Positions 12,105-26,901 are shown, numbered from the stretch's first letter. The stretch is 64,000 nucleotides of DNA from Aspergillus flavus (GCF_009017415.1 NC_092406.1:2108001-2172000); one strand, 5' to 3'. Made by a program: numbers and translations. The notes: generated by a model from the sequence alone, not told the origin.

Positions 12105-13287
12105 ATGGCCGGCCAATCGAAACCCGCGCTCTCCCCTTGGGGTAGTGCTGTCGCAGGTGCAACTGGTGCTGTTCTCGCAAATGCTATCGTCTATCCACTG
12201 GACCTGTGCGTACATAGCCTTGCCAGTTGGTTTAGTGGTGTAGACTGAGACTGACTCGTTCCTAATCTTTAGTGTCAAAACCAAACTTCAAGTCCAAGTG
12301 AAGAACGCACCTGAATCGAAAAGCGGAGATGTAGTACATTACGAGTCGACCCTAGATGCCATCAACAAGATTGTGGAGAAAGAGGGAATTGAAGGTTTAT
12401 ATTCCGGGATGGTTGGTTCTTTGCTTGGCGTGGCCTCGACCAACTTTGCGTACTTCTACTGGTACAGCGTGGTTAGAAGCCTTTATATGGCATCGAAGAG
12501 CGTATCTAAGCCACCTGGAACCGCTATGGAGCTTACCCTTGGTGCTGTGTCGGGGGCTATCGCTCAGATATTCACCATCCCAGTCGCTGTGATCACAACC
12601 AGGCAGCAGACACAGCCAAAGAGCGAGAAAAAGGGCCTGATCGAGACTGGTAAGGAGGTTGTTAACAGCGAAGATGGCTGGACCGGTCTGTGGAGAGGTC
12701 TCAAGGCCAGTTTGATCCTGGTTGTCAACCCGGCAATTACCTACGGTGCCTATCAACGTCTGAAGGATATTCTTTTCAAGGGGAGGAACAATCTAAAGCC
12801 CTGGGAAGCTTTCCGTAAGTGGCATCGAGGCTCTATTTCCCTTCATAAGAAACTAATCAGTACCGCAGTCCTAGGCGCTCTTTCAAAGGCAATGGCCACA
12901 ATTGCAACCCAGCCATTGATCGTGGCCAAGGTTGGTCTTCAGTCGCGGCCACCCCCGGGTCGCGAAGGCAAGCCTTTTAAGACCTTTGGTGAGGTCATGC
13001 GATATATCATTCAGAACGAGGGTGCGCTGTCCCTCTTCAAGGGTATCGGGCCACAGATCTTGAAGGGTCTGTTGGTGCAGGGCTTGTTGATGATGACAAA
13101 AGAGAGGTACGTGCCGATTACGGTAGCTGGATGTGTACAGGAGTTTGAACTAACAGCATGAAGGATGGAACTCATTTTCATCGTTCTCTTCGCATATCTG
13201 AAGAAGCTCAGAGAGCAGAAGTTAAAGAAGGTCGTCGATACTGCTGCGGCCAGCGCTAAAACCAGCCTTCCGGCAACCCTGAAATAG
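12105..13287 (+). CDS. Mitochondrial carrier family protein, peroxisomal adenine-nucleotide type
   Basis: Exons 12105-12205, 12273-12814, 12869-13106 and 13164-13287 give 334 residues. This is a six-helix solute carrier with three repeats. Repeat 1 has the signature PLDLVKTKLQ (Pro31, Asp33, Lys36), formed across the first splice. Repeat 2 has the variant IPVAVITTRQQTQ. Repeat 3 has TQPLIVAKVGLQSR. Degenerate second signatures such as GIEGLYSGM, GWTGLWRGL and GALSLFKGI follow each. The variant repeats and the lysine-rich C-terminus (LKKLREQKLKK) resemble the Ant1/PMP47 group, which exchanges ATP for AMP across the peroxisomal membrane to support fatty-acid activation. The protein starts at the first ATG in a good context (cataATGGCC). 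Membership in the carrier family is certain; peroxisomal location and substrate are inferred from similarity. Confidence 0.9.
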
Positions 13288-13886
13288 ATGTCGCTCCCAC
13301 TTTCCTTCCAATATATACGAACTAGCTGGTCTTTTGTTCTTGTCAATTATCTTCTGTACGGCGTGCGGGTTCCGGATCTGTCAAATTTCTTACTTCTTCT
13401 TATGATTACCAGGCATACTTTTTTCTGTATATTTTCCAACTATGATGTATAGAGCATGTCCTACAGGATGGGCATAACCACAAGATAGATCTGCCGAATG
13501 CAAATCATCTGAAAGACAGCAAACGCATGTTGGGCGATTGGTATACATAGTGGACGTCTTATATTCAGACTGGTACGGAGACTGGGCATGAGCAATCATA
13601 TAGGCGCATTGAAGACATAACTTTTCTTTCGTTTTCCAATTGAATAATTTCATTTTACATGTTTCCAAAACATAATTTCTTTGCGGTTGTACAAAGTAAT
13701 GAACATATATATTTACTCGCCTGATTCCACCCGACCGCCCGGCTAGCCTTAAATGGCTGCATTCCCTCGGCATCTGCCAACAACCAACAACATAATTTAT
13801 CTCCGGAGTAGCGGTCACAATTACATTCCCACCATTCCACCACCAGCTCCTCCGTAAAACACCAAGTACGAGGGGCATGAGCCGTC
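13288..13886. other. Intergenic between carrier 3' end and LCL3 start
   Basis: This is the 3' flank of the carrier gene and the promoter of the nuclease gene. ORFs on the minus strand here run on into the antisense of the nuclease and have no recognisable motif. Confidence 0.45.
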
Positions 13887-14782
13887 ATGCGATGGCCGCC
13901 ATGGGCTTCCGAATCACAAGCCCGAGACAAACAAGATGAACAAAACCAAAAGAACTGGGACAAATCACTCAATGCGATCGACTGGGCCGCGTTCACCGAA
14001 CCTAGGACCCTAATTCCCACCCTGATCCTCACGACAGGAATTATCGGCGCACTGCAGATCCACCGCCGATACCTGCGCCGTTTCCCCGACGCTGTTAGCA
14101 TCTCGCCATCGTACTTCCGGAAGAGGACCATCTTAGGCCAAGTGACGAGCGTCGGCGACGGCGACGGTTTCAGACTATACCACACACCTGGAGGAAGATT
14201 GGCAGGATGGGGCTGGTTGCCCTGGAAGAGAGTTCCCACCGCGAAGAAGGATCTGAGAGATAAAACGGTGCGTTGATGGCCTTTTACTCTTTTTTGCCTA
14301 GGACAAGAGGTCTAATGGGTTATGTTTAGATCTCCGTTCGCTTGGCTGGTGTGGATGCGCCGGAACTCGCGCATTTCGGTCGTCCGGAGCAGCCTTATGC
14401 TCGGGAAGCTCATGAATGGTTGACGTCTTACGTCCTTAATCGCCGTGTTCGGGTCCTTGTGCATCGTCAGGACCAGTATCAGCGTGTGGTGGCCTCTGCG
14501 TATGTGCGACGGGCCATCGATTTCCCGATCCCTTTTCGTCGTCGTGATGTCTCGTATGAGATGTTGACGCGGGGATTGGCTACTGTGTATGAGGCGAAGG
14601 CGGGTTCTGAATTTGGAGGCCCTGAATTGGAACGGAAGTATAGGGAGGCGGAATCTATAGCAAAGCGGAAGGGTACGGGTCTGTGGAAGGGATATCGTCG
14701 CAATCGCAAAGGATGGGAGAGTCCGCGCGAGTACAAGACTCGTATGGGGTTGGAGGAGCAGTCGCAGGGCAAGGGCAATTGA
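13887..14782 (+). CDS. lcl3: Probable endonuclease LCL3 (staphylococcal-nuclease fold, membrane anchored)
   Basis: Exons 13887-14267 and 14330-14782, joined across a GTGCGT...TTTAG intron, give 277 residues. The N-terminus MRWPPW is typical of the fungal LCL3 family. One hydrophobic segment (residues about 42-58, [17 protein letters not shown]) would anchor the protein in a membrane, in the family a mitochondrial one. The SNase/TNase core follows: [19 protein letters not shown] with the metal-binding acidic residues, [15 protein letters not shown] with the catalytic Arg and Glu, then [17 protein letters not shown] and [14 protein letters not shown]. The tail ([23 protein letters not shown]) is also characteristic. 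Length fits the family. An overlapping upstream ATG at 13878 is in another frame and was not chosen. Confidence 0.92.
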
Positions 14783-15174
14783 GACAATCGAGAAAGAAGA
14801 CAGATAAGGCTGTGTATATTAAAAGGTATGTGCCCTTATATTTATTTTGTATATTCGGTAGCGATTTACTCTTATGACTGGACGATTGATATCTACGGTT
14901 ACGGCACCGGTACGCATTTAGAAAGGCATGGCATGGCCAGTCTAAAGTTTTATATTATTTAATACAACATTTTTAATTTCCTTTCCTTTCGATCATGCTA
15001 GCATTATTAGGTGTATCTTAACACATACAGCATGGCCTCTTCAATGAGAGGTACATAACTATCTCGCATCATAACCCTTGGCAGGTCGTAGAAACGTTTG
15101 ACGCCAAACAGAACATCGTAAAAATAGAGTACAGGGAGGTATCGAACAGTGGTATATTCAAATACAGGAAAATA
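14783..15174. terminator. Convergent 3' flanks of LCL3 and adenylate kinase genes
   Basis: A 392-bp tail-to-tail interval, AT-rich around 14945-14985. It must hold both polyadenylation regions. No gene is seen. Confidence 0.4.
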
Positions 15175-15938
15175 TTAGCAAAACCTCTTCTCTACCTCCG
15201 CGAAAAGCTGTGGGCTAATCTCATCACTGGTGTTGCCCTCAACACGCCATAAGCAGCCCTTGCGCTCGTAATGCTGGAGCAAGGGCTCGCTGGTTTCCTC
15301 GAATTTGCGCAGTCGTTGCTTCCATGTGTCAATCGAGTCATCCTCTCTCTGAGTCAGAGGTTCCCCAGTGATATCGTCCTTTCCGGGAACCTTGGGAGCG
15401 TTAAAATCGGTGTTATACACTCTTCCGGACGACTCGTGGACCCAGCGAGACGCTATCCGGGAGAGAATGATGGATGGGGGTGTAACGAGCTGGACAACGA
15501 AATTGATAGGAACAAGTGTCTCTAAGCTGGAAGCCTGAGTAGCGGTGCGAGGGAAACCGTCAAGGATGAATGAGGCGTTGGAGGAAATAGACGAGTTCGA
15601 CGATGCGGAAAGCCAGCCCTTTGATTGGAATTCGGAAGATATAAGCTCGAGGATTAATGAATCGGGGACGAGGTTTCCTGCTTGCATTGCGGTCTCTGCT
15701 TTAAGCCCTGAATTCATCAATTGTTAGAGGCAGTTTCTAAGTTGCATATGGTCCGGTCCTGCTTACCCAATGGTGTCTTCTTGCGCACATTTTCTCGTAA
15801 GAGGTCTCCGGAACTTATCGAAGCCAGTTGTGGAAACTTGGCAAGAAGTCTTTCTGTTTGGGTGCCCTTTCCAACACCAGGGGCGCCGATGAGGATGATA
15901 CGAGCAGCCTTACTGAGCTGCCTAGTTGCGAGTGTCAT
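15175..15938 (-). CDS. adk2: Adenylate kinase, mitochondrial GTP:AMP phosphotransferase type
   Basis: Two exons on the complement (15938-15767 and 15707-15175) give 234 residues; the intron is GTAAGC...TTCAG. The enzyme transfers phosphate between a nucleoside triphosphate (GTP in this group) and AMP in the mitochondrial matrix. The P-loop GAPGVGKGTQ is at residues 18-27, then SSGDLLRENV, ILDGFPRT, the LID region starting with SGRVYN and ending with GEPLTQREDD, and the closing RLRKFEETSEPLLQHY. The LID lacks the zinc-binding cysteines of some bacterial enzymes, as expected for AK3-like proteins. The N-terminus TLATRQLSKAARII is basic and could serve as a mitochondrial presequence. It is head-to-head with the primase gene. 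Confidence 0.93.
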
Positions 15939-16646
15939 TTCACACTACTCTTTTGTGACTGGAACTGGCAATGTTTCTTGGGATTCAGAGCACCGGACTT
16001 AAATGTTGAGCGGGGAGTGGAGAGTGGAGAGGTTATGAAGAGTACACGCGCTAGTTTATAATTATTCCGACATGATTTCGGCAAATTTAGGAAGCAAGGA
16101 AGGTATATTATGTACGTATGTGAAATCGGAAGGGTTGATTGCTTCGCTGACCTTCAGATCTGTACTCGGGTTTATCTACTCAACATTTCGGATTTTACAT
16201 CAGGCCGGGGAAAGCCAACCCCACGGAATCTCGATGTTTTCCTGTTTAGGAAGTCGGTGAGCTGAGGGCCGGAGAGGTTTCCGACTGAGTACCTAAAGTA
16301 CTCCGTAAGGCAGAGGGATCTCGAGTAATTGAACTAGGTACCCAGTGCTTGCACGACATCGATACATGGGCGATAACTCTATCGAGATGCAATTGATTCA
16401 CATGCATAAATCGGTGTTATGTCCGTGTGTTCCATGGGCCCTCCACTGAGTCCACTCATCTACTGCGATTCTCTCCCTCGGCTAGTCAAGGCAACCCACT
16501 TTATATCACGTGAGATAGAGCGCGCGTGGATCGCGTGGCGCGTCGGGACCGTGTTTAGTCCGGACAGAGCATAGAGACCTGGTTGTCAAGGAACGCTGTC
16601 TATACGTCCTTGACTGACTTGGGAATTGCGATTGTGCGGGCTCAAA
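15939..16646. promoter_or_regulatory. Shared divergent promoter of adenylate kinase and primase genes
   Basis: A 708-bp interval with a TACTCCGTA copy at 16299-16307, a CACGTG at 16508-16513 and a cluster of CGCG-containing words at 16519-16545. The last includes TCGCGT at 16531, one mismatch from the MluI cell-cycle box, and it lies about 100-130 bp before the primase ATG. No gene is supported. Confidence 0.45.
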
Positions 16647-18252
16647 ATGATTCGGCAAGACTTCCACCAAGTTGATCCGAAGAGGAGAGCAACTCTCGAC
16701 CATAAGAAAAAGCAATTTGCTGCTCCAGTCTACAAGCAACAGGATTATCCGCACCGCTTGAACTTCTATGAAGTCCCACCAACAGCAGAGATCACTCTCG
16801 AGCAATTCGAGCAATGGGCTATTGATCGGTTAAGGAGTATGTGCACTCTGCCATGTGTCTGTCTGTCTAAACTTATTGACCGGTGCAGTTCTGGCCGAAA
16901 TCGAGGCCTGTTCTTATAGAAACAAATCGCCCGCCGAGACAGAAGCACATATTACACCACTCCTCCAGAAGTATCTCCCACTATCCTCAAACACTTCCTC
17001 GTCGCTGGGTGCGACCGACCAACGCTTGAAAAATGAACGACAGAAAGATCACTACTCGCATTTCATTCTTCGTCTGGCCTTCTCCGCTACGGAGGACCTC
17101 CGTCGGCGATTCGCGCGAGCAGAAACTATGCTTTTCAGGTTCCGGTTCCAAAAAGATGATTCAAGAGAGAGACGTGCTTTTATAGAGAGCCTCAATCTCG
17201 ATTGGGAGCCTGTTAGTGATGAGGAGAGGCGCGAGCTTTCCGAGCATCTTGTGAATGCGACACCGGGGTTGCGCCGTGTTGACGAGGAATCTTGGTATAA
17301 GGTTGACTGGGAGAGAGTTCCGGAGTTGGTGGAGAGGCGGTCTGTCTTCTTATATAGAGGGAAAGCGTATGTGCCAGGAAGGGAGCAGTTGAGCATGATT
17401 ATTGCTGAATTCACGGCTCGGCTAGAGCGTTCTTTGGAGGTATGTGCTACCCTGGGCCATGTTCAGAACAAAACCATTGACTATGACTAGCTCACGAGTC
17501 GAGCCCTACCACGTTTGGACGAAGATGATCGTCTCACACCCATTCTGAATCACTTGTCTAAGAACTTTGGAAGTGCCGAGTCCGTATACTCCGAGGGAGA
17601 AGGATTTGTCGATGGCGCTCCAATCACCGCGCAAAATATCGATCAGCTTTCCCAGCATTTCCCGCTCTGCATGCGCAGTCTACATATGTCACTGCGCAAG
17701 AACAACCATCTAAAGCACTACGGCCGACTTCAATATACCCTGTTTCTGAAAGGAATTGGCTTATCACTAGAGGAGTGTATCCTTTTCTGGCGTCAATCAT
17801 TCAAAGGATTTACTGACGATGAATTCAATTCCCGGTACAAGTACAATATCCGCCACGCCTATGGCGATGTGGGTGGTGATGTCAACCGTAGAGGCCGCGG
17901 TTATCCTCCTTACTCATGCCAGAAGATCCTTGGTGACTCAAACCCAGGAGTTGGGCAGACACACGGCTGTCCTTACCGTCATTTCTCCGTTGACAACCTC
18001 ATTGGGCTTCTTCAGTCCACTGGCGTTAGTGACAGAGAATTACTGCGTGGAGTACGGGAAGACGTGGAGAAGACTCGGTATCATATCGCTTGCAACAGAG
18101 TGTTCGAGTGGACGCACAAGGCAGAGATCAAGCGAGTAAAAGAGGACGGGACTTGGAATCAGACGGATCTGGACACCATCGTTCACCCTAACACATACTT
18201 CAAGCGCAGTTATCTCCTCAAGCAGGTGGGGAGAGCTCCAAAGAAAGCTTAA
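16647..18252 (+). CDS. pri2: DNA primase large subunit (iron-sulfur protein)
   Basis: Exons 16647-16836, 16889-17439 and 17491-18252 give 500 residues; introns are GTATGT...GCAG and GTATGT...CTAG. Pri2 pairs with the catalytic subunit Pri1 and with DNA polymerase alpha to make RNA-DNA primers. The N-terminal helical domain includes YPHRLNFYEVPP and DHYSHFILRLAFSATEDLRRRF. The C-terminal domain has four cysteines placed as in yeast Pri2: Cys307 (HFPLCMRSLH), Cys390 (YSCQKI), Cys407 (THGCPYRH) and Cys448 (HIACNRVFEW). Their spacings of 83, 17 and 41 match the 4Fe-4S ligands. LKHYGRLQYTLFLKGIGLSLEE is the conserved primer/template-contacting helix region. The start is the first ATG in frame after an upstream stop. 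The family is certain. Confidence 0.96.
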
Positions 18253-18970
18253 AAGCTTGTTGAATGCACTTTACGAAGCTATGTGGTTGCTTTAACTTTT
18301 CACTTGCACACAGTTGTACATGAGGCGTTGATGGGTTCGGGTTTTTGTGGATATCACACCCAGGTAGTCTTTTTCTTTGGTAGAAATCTACGTGTAGAAC
18401 TAATTTGCATATTGTAACGCTTTCCATCCTTTTCCTACCGCTTCCCTGCCACACAATCAAATGGGTAAGGAGGGGTCATGATGTGACCACAGCTGATTCC
18501 CAAATTATCCGAAAGGATCGGAACGACCTTTCAAATCCAGGTGCCCAGCAACGGGTCAGGTTACTCTTCACTCGATGCGAACGAACAACTTCGTCATGGA
18601 TATGGACGGAAGTTGCCAAAAATTCAAACGTATCGGCGATATATAGATGAGAAAAAGAAAAAGAAGAAGAGAAGTAGCTGCGGACGGATTTGACCGAAAT
18701 TTAAAGCACACTAGTGCGGCAGTACGGTTGCGCATAGCCGCCTAACATGCTGCAACCTGGCCTTATGGCAACAACACAGGTTCACACAACATACGCCTAG
18801 TCCCCGCATAAGTCTCCGGACAACAGCTGTTGGCGTTGCCCTTTTAGAGACCGGGTTATGGTACAGGATACTCTTTCACAGTTTGAAATTTCTTAATCAT
18901 CCGGGTTTCTCCTTTCAATCTACCCCTCTCGTACGACGAAGCTACCGAGCCCCGTTGTTTGCCCGACAAC
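18253..18970. other. Intergenic between pri2 and sec23
   Basis: This is the 3' flank of pri2 and the sec23 promoter. A purine run (18648-18678) and a pyrimidine-rich stretch just upstream of the sec23 ATG are visible. No gene is supported. Confidence 0.45.
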
Positions 18971-21608
<2,638 letters not shown>

Positions 21609-22003
21609 ATATGACGGTGTAGTGACCATCAAAGGGCGGGTTCTACGTCGATGCTTGGTTCTTCTGTATGTTTAGCGGCTATTTGTTTTTGTTTGTTACC
21701 CCGCGATATAGCAACTACCTAGACACAATGAATTAAATCCAAATCAATTGTACTAAAATCCGACTTTCTACTCCACTTGCCTTCTCTGGAACTATGGTAT
21801 GGAGCTCATGATATGTATCACGTGACACTGGGCGGGTTGAGCCCTGGGCACTTTACCTGATTGGGCGTCTCGCTTAGGCCTAGCCCGGAAAGTGAGTCTC
21901 CAGTCAAATATCCTGCGCTTTTTCAAGAAAATTTCCTTTCCTTCTTTGTATCATCCACCCCGACCAACTCTCCAAGGACGATTGACGACCTTTCGCACTC
22001 GCC
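21609..22003. promoter_or_regulatory. Intergenic: sec23 3' flank and ribosomal-protein promoter
   Basis: A 395-bp interval containing TCACGTGACAC at about 21818-21828 and a T/C-rich stretch directly upstream of the L12 start, typical of fungal ribosomal protein genes. No other gene is seen. Confidence 0.45.
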
Positions 22004-22612
22004 ATGCGTAAGTATCATCTCCTTGGTTATAATACTGGCGACTAATATGTTTTTCAATGAACAGCTCCCAAGTTCGACCCCAATGAGGTGAAGATCATTC
22101 ACCTGCGAGTGACTGGTGGTGAGGTCGGAGCCCAGTCTGCTCTGGCTCCCAAGATCGGTCCTCTCGGTCTGTCCCCCAAGAAGATCGGTGAAGATATCGC
22201 CAAGAACACCGGTGACTGGAAGGGTCTGCGTGTTACCGTCAGACTCACCATCCAGAACCGTCAGGCCGCCATCTCCGTTGTGCCTTCCGCCTCTTCTCTG
22301 GTCATCAAGGCCCTCAAGGAGCCTCCTCGTGACCGTAAGAAGGAGAAGAACATCAAGCACAACAAGTCCGTTCCTCTTGACGAGATCATTGAGATCGCTC
22401 GCAAGATGCGCCACAGGTCTTTGGCCAAGGAGCTTCAGGGTACCGTCCTTGAGATCCTCGGTACCGCTTTCTCTGTTGGTTGCCAGGTTGATGGCCGCAG
22501 CCCCAAGGATATCAGCGATGAGATCAAGGCTGGCGAGATTGACAGTAAGTTTCTTCAACTCTGTGTGGTGTGACATTCATATCCTAACCATCGCCCAGTC
22601 CCCTCTGAGTAA
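22004..22612 (+). CDS. rpl12: 60S ribosomal protein L12 (uL11)
   Basis: Exons 22004-22007, 22065-22544 and 22599-22612 give 165 residues, the exact family length. The first coding exon is only ATGC, so the second codon is split by the first intron (GTAAGT...ACAG); the last exon encodes IPSE and the stop. uL11 binds the GTPase-associated centre of 25S rRNA at the base of the stalk. Visible signatures: [20 protein letters not shown], the proline-rich turn [18 protein letters not shown], and the C-terminal rRNA-binding domain with [21 protein letters not shown]. Codon use is strongly biased toward C-ending codons, as expected for high expression. That bias also produces a long but spurious antisense ORF at 21923-22576. 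Confidence 0.97.
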
Positions 22613-25600
22613 ATTATGGTCGGAAATCCGCGGCGGTCGTTTTAATGTATCGGCATGCTAGTTAGGAGAATACGATTAATGCCTTCAAAACAAAATGTTT
22701 ATGAGTCATGACCTGAGATTCCCAATTGTGTTCAATCGAAAATTGATTCGTTCATCAATGGACACCTTGCCCTGTCTTCCCCGTCCTTTCACCTGTTCGT
22801 GATTTACTCGCGGTCTATATGCGAGCGGAGTCATGATCAGACTATACCTCAGATAACCTTTGCAACACTCTGGCCCGTACTGTCCATTCCCGCCTTCTGG
22901 CCTGGTATGTGACCTTTTCAACGTGGTATAGGCTTATTTTACGCAAAGAAGATCAAATCCCGACCCACTACTCATCGCGGTATCTTTGCGAGAGGCCTCG
23001 TGTCTTTCTCTGTGGATACAGTGATCCATCATCACGGTCGACAACTCAAGGCTTGATGCCTAGCCTATTATGGCTTGTCTGATTCGTAGGCATATTGCGT
23101 AGTCTTAGCAATACAACTTTTATCATTTCCATACTCTTGGCTCTGCGCGCCGTTCCTGACTATAATTGTAATTACTCTTTCTCCGCATAATCTGAGTCAG
23201 GCTACTGATAGTCTTGCAAACTTTGACACCTGAGACAAGTCGATCTCCGTTTCGCGTTGTCTGATGTAAGTAAGCTGTCTACTCTAAATGAAACGCGTCA
23301 GTAGTTGATGCCGGTACATTTGGAAACTCTTCTACCCCTCGGTGTCGAAGGTACTACCCACTCTCGACCTAGGCGACAAAAGTATAGAGGTATGTGATAC
23401 CATGTCGTTTGTATCCCGAGAATAGCATGGGCTTGTTTGGTAGTACGAGATGAAGTACACCCCGGAGATGCTCGTTCTCCACTGACTAGTAAGGATGCAA
23501 AGATTACTGTCGTGGCAAGGTTCCTGATACGCGCCGAGCTGCAGGTGCGCCCCCCTTGGAGCTGATAGTGGTAGGATATGGGCTGAAGGGGGGAGCACAG
23601 TGCCACCCTCATGTATGTCCTACAGCCCATATCCATACATCAGTCACATATGCTGTGTAAGTCACGTTGGGTAAGGATGAGTCAGACCATGATGTGTAAC
23701 GGATTGCTGTACCTTGTTATACATGCCGCACTATATCAACAACACATCATCGGTTTGATATATATTTCTTCCCCGTTCTCCGGTGGGAACGTGGCCCAAG
23801 GTTTGATTTAACTTTCCCTCTGACCATCTGGCAACCTTCGCCCGTCCGTGAACAGAGACTATCTCGGTAGATCGGTATATATCGGTCGTCTTATACCTGA
23901 GTCGAAGGGTGGAGGAAGAGGAGAAGCGAGAGGCAAAGTTTTGCCGATCGTCATCGTCAGACCGCTCGTGACATGGCTCAAGGGGAGTCGGCGGCCCCAT
24001 TTCCGCCCTCATCGATCCTAATAGACCCTGGTCTGGGCGGATGGAGAGCGTCGGAACTAGCAGGAAGAATGATACCTAGCTGGTGATTCCTGCGCAGGAG
24101 GAACACTAGTGAGTTAGTGATAGGAGTAGCCATGGGGAGGATGGAGCCCATGGCTGAATCGGATTGGCATGACTGGACACAGATGAGAAACGGGCTGCCT
24201 TGGAAAGTTGGGAAGTTGACTCCACACCCGGGAATGTGGATTTTGAGTTGGACCATCTGGGTTGGGTGAGATTATTTTTATAATTTTTTTTATGGGGATT
24301 TATCGTGTGCTATAGATGTATGTCGTATGGACTATCTAATTAAGTATCTTTTATAGTCCTGAAATGGGGGACTAGCGAATCCTCTAGAACCATTCATCTT
24401 TTTTTAATTATTTAATTATTTCCATGGTGGGGTATATATATTTTTTAATTTGATTTTGGTTTTTACGTTGTTCTGGAGTGCCGCCTTCCTTTGGAAAGCA
24501 TCAAACTCGAGGAATAAAAAATAGGAAGGAAAATAAAAAATAGGGGAGTGGAAGGGGAAAAGTGATAATGAAGGTGTATACTCTGAAAATGACAATTTTA
24601 TTTATTTTTAAAAAACTACCCCCCAATAGTGTTCTCGACTATTAACGATGACAATGGACATCAGTACATGCATACACCGTTCAGGTTCTCCCTCACCTGA
24701 TTTGCTTTGGCCCCGGGCATGTGCGGTACGACTCCTGGGCGTTTTTTTCTTTTCAGCCTCTGGCTACATCAGAGTTGCAGAACCGCCATTTCAAATGATG
24801 GTCACCTGTGTGGCCAAGTGTCTGAGCCTCTACCACTTCAGTTGATCTACGCATGTTATCTACCTAACAATTAATTCGAATTCTCCTTTCCCTCACCGGC
24901 ATATACCTCTTGTTATACCGATTTAACCCGCTTCTGGTGCTCCTTCTAATTTTCCTTGATTTTTTTTTTCGGGAAAGAAAAAAAAAATATAGAAAACCTT
25001 TAATTCTATTATTTCTTCCTCTCATCGCGCTTTCAAACAGAGAACTGATTGGAATATTCCACCGGTGCATGCCAAAAGGCCAGCTTGCATTGCAGGTCGA
25101 CAACACGGACATACTCACAGCAAGTCAGCGACTCCACTCAGCCCACCGAAAGTGCCAGATCGCCATTCCGCCGTCTCTTAAGCAAACCCTCTCAAAACCA
25201 GAGGCTTGATCAACTGCGGGCGCCACCGGAGACCGGGGGCCTTGGACGGTGGTCCACTGACGTTGAACAGACTTGGATTTGCTCCTGCGCCCAAGAGGCT
25301 AGCGCCTGGTCCATCCTAGCCGTTGGATCGCACGGGTGGGACTGGGATGTGATGGATTGTCGTGTTTGATTATGTGGGTATTTTCTAATGATCTAATTCT
25401 TTGTTTCCCCTCCCTGGTACAGTGATTTGGGATTTTTTTTTTCTTTATATTTTTTTCTTGGGTCACTGACGTTGGGTAAGTTAGGATACTTGGGGTGGCT
25501 TTCTTTATTTGTTTGAAACCCGTCATAATTATCTATCTACATCTATAAAGAGTGACATCTATAAAAAATGATACTCTGGAGATAGTGAAGGGAGAAAAGC

Positions 25601-26806
25601 AAAAAAGAGAAAAGAAAAAAGAAAAAAAGAAATGGCAAACCAATAGAAATAATCATCTGGAGGGTACAAGCCACATAATCATGGTGTTAAGACGCCCAAG
25701 CCCACTTGCATCCCAACCCAGTAATGGGGACTCCACTGGGTCGACTCCATTGGCTCCACTCCCGCTGCTCCATTCACTTGCACTGGCTCCTTCCCCCCAC
25801 CCCAAAAAAGGAACCCCCCTAAGACGAAACGGGAGCTCCAGAGCGTCGCTTTTGGTTTGTGAAGCTCCGCTCTGTCATGATGGGACATCCCGCTTCATCT
25901 CTCTCTGTCCATCATGATTCTAAAATTTTCCTCTCCTTCTGCTGATTCCCCCCTCTCCGACCTTCTTTGATGGTCCTTTACCTTCTGGTCGGGTCGAGAC
26001 GAGTTTTGACTGGTCCATTTTTCTTACCATCCTTTACTACCCCAGACCCGGACATCCTTCCAATCTCTTTTCTCTCTCTAACTCACCTATGGTTCTGTGC
26101 CTCTCCGCCGGCCGTTGGATGTTCTCCGCCTCAAAAACTCCCTGCGTCCGCTGTCGCCTGGGATCTTAGGCACCATCTTTTCTTTCCTCTTTTTTTTATT
26201 CTATTTTTCTCTGCTTAGGCCAATAGTAATAATTAATCAATTCAGGACCACGGCAACCACCGGAGCCAAGAAAGAAAAATAGACCTAAAGCGTGAGAAAA
26301 TCAAGAGCAACCGCTCCCCTTGACTATCAACTAGTGGTGCCATGTTCGACCTTTCCGCTACATTATTACTCCTGTGATTCAGACTCCGCCTTCTTTGATA
26401 GTCGATTTTCTTTTCCTTTTATTTTATTTCTGTGTTCTGAGTTTTTGATTTGTTTCTCCCCTCCCTTTCTCGTCAGCGCGCTGAGCACAGCATTGCTGCC
26501 AAGCGTGGTATTTCCAAGTGATTGATCGCGTACTTGCGGACGCCTGCGTCAGTGGGGGTACTCTGAGGAAATCGACTAGGGCTGTGACTCTTGAATCCCT
26601 TTCCTCCCTTGCATGGCCGATTCACCTCCCAAAGAATCACACAGCAAATAAAGCCGCGGAAACCAAATCGCCTGCGTGTCTTTTCTATCTTCTGGAATCC
26701 GTGCATGGTATTCTTGACACGGCCTACATTCTCTTGCTTCATCCCTCGTCCTACTAGCTCTCAAGGCTCGCTCGTGTCCTCTCTACAGTCAACTCAACCA
26801 GCGTTC
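22613..26806. other. Gene-free stretch between rpl12 and the O-GlcNAc transferase gene
   Basis: About 4.2 kb with only short, unsupported ORFs. The region 24260-24620 is AT-rich with T and A runs. From about 25900 to 26800 the plus strand is strongly pyrimidine-rich (CTTCC/TTTCT runs), consistent with a long promoter and untranslated leader for the downstream gene. A poly-purine A/G tract lies at 25590-25635. I see no tRNA, no recognisable transposon coding region and no repeat array. Confidence 0.5.
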
Positions 26807-26845
26807 ATGTCGAATCCGGAGACAAGCCGTGGGGGGCTTCGCTGA
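26807..26845 (+). promoter_or_regulatory. Upstream ORF 1 of the O-GlcNAc transferase leader
   Basis: ATG at 26807 opens a 12-codon reading frame (MSNPETSRGGLR) closed by TGA at 26843-26845. It directly abuts the next upstream ORF. Its position in the transcript is inferred, since the transcription start and any leader introns are unknown. Confidence 0.45.
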
Positions 26846-26884
26846 ATGTCTAGTGAGCCGGCTCATGTCCAGGATGAGGTGTAG
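26846..26884 (+). promoter_or_regulatory. Upstream ORF 2 of the O-GlcNAc transferase leader
   Basis: The ATG at 26846 follows the stop of upstream ORF 1 with no gap (TGAATG). The frame is again 12 codons (MSSEPAHVQDEV), closed by TAG at 26882-26884. Confidence 0.45.
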
Positions 26885-26901
26885 AAAACGTTTCAAGGAG
26901 G

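Noticed and set aside
13878..13886. Alternative upstream ATG for LCL3
   Set aside because: It is in a different frame and does not lead into the conserved nuclease sequence; the family N-terminus MRWPPW starts at 13887.
13655..14239. 194-codon minus-strand ORF opposite LCL3
   Set aside because: Antisense to the nuclease's conserved SNase core; no domain and no splice partners.
21923..22576. 217-codon minus-strand ORF opposite rpl12
   Set aside because: It is an antisense shadow created by the strong codon bias of the L12 gene, has no known domain, and spans the real gene's intron boundary.
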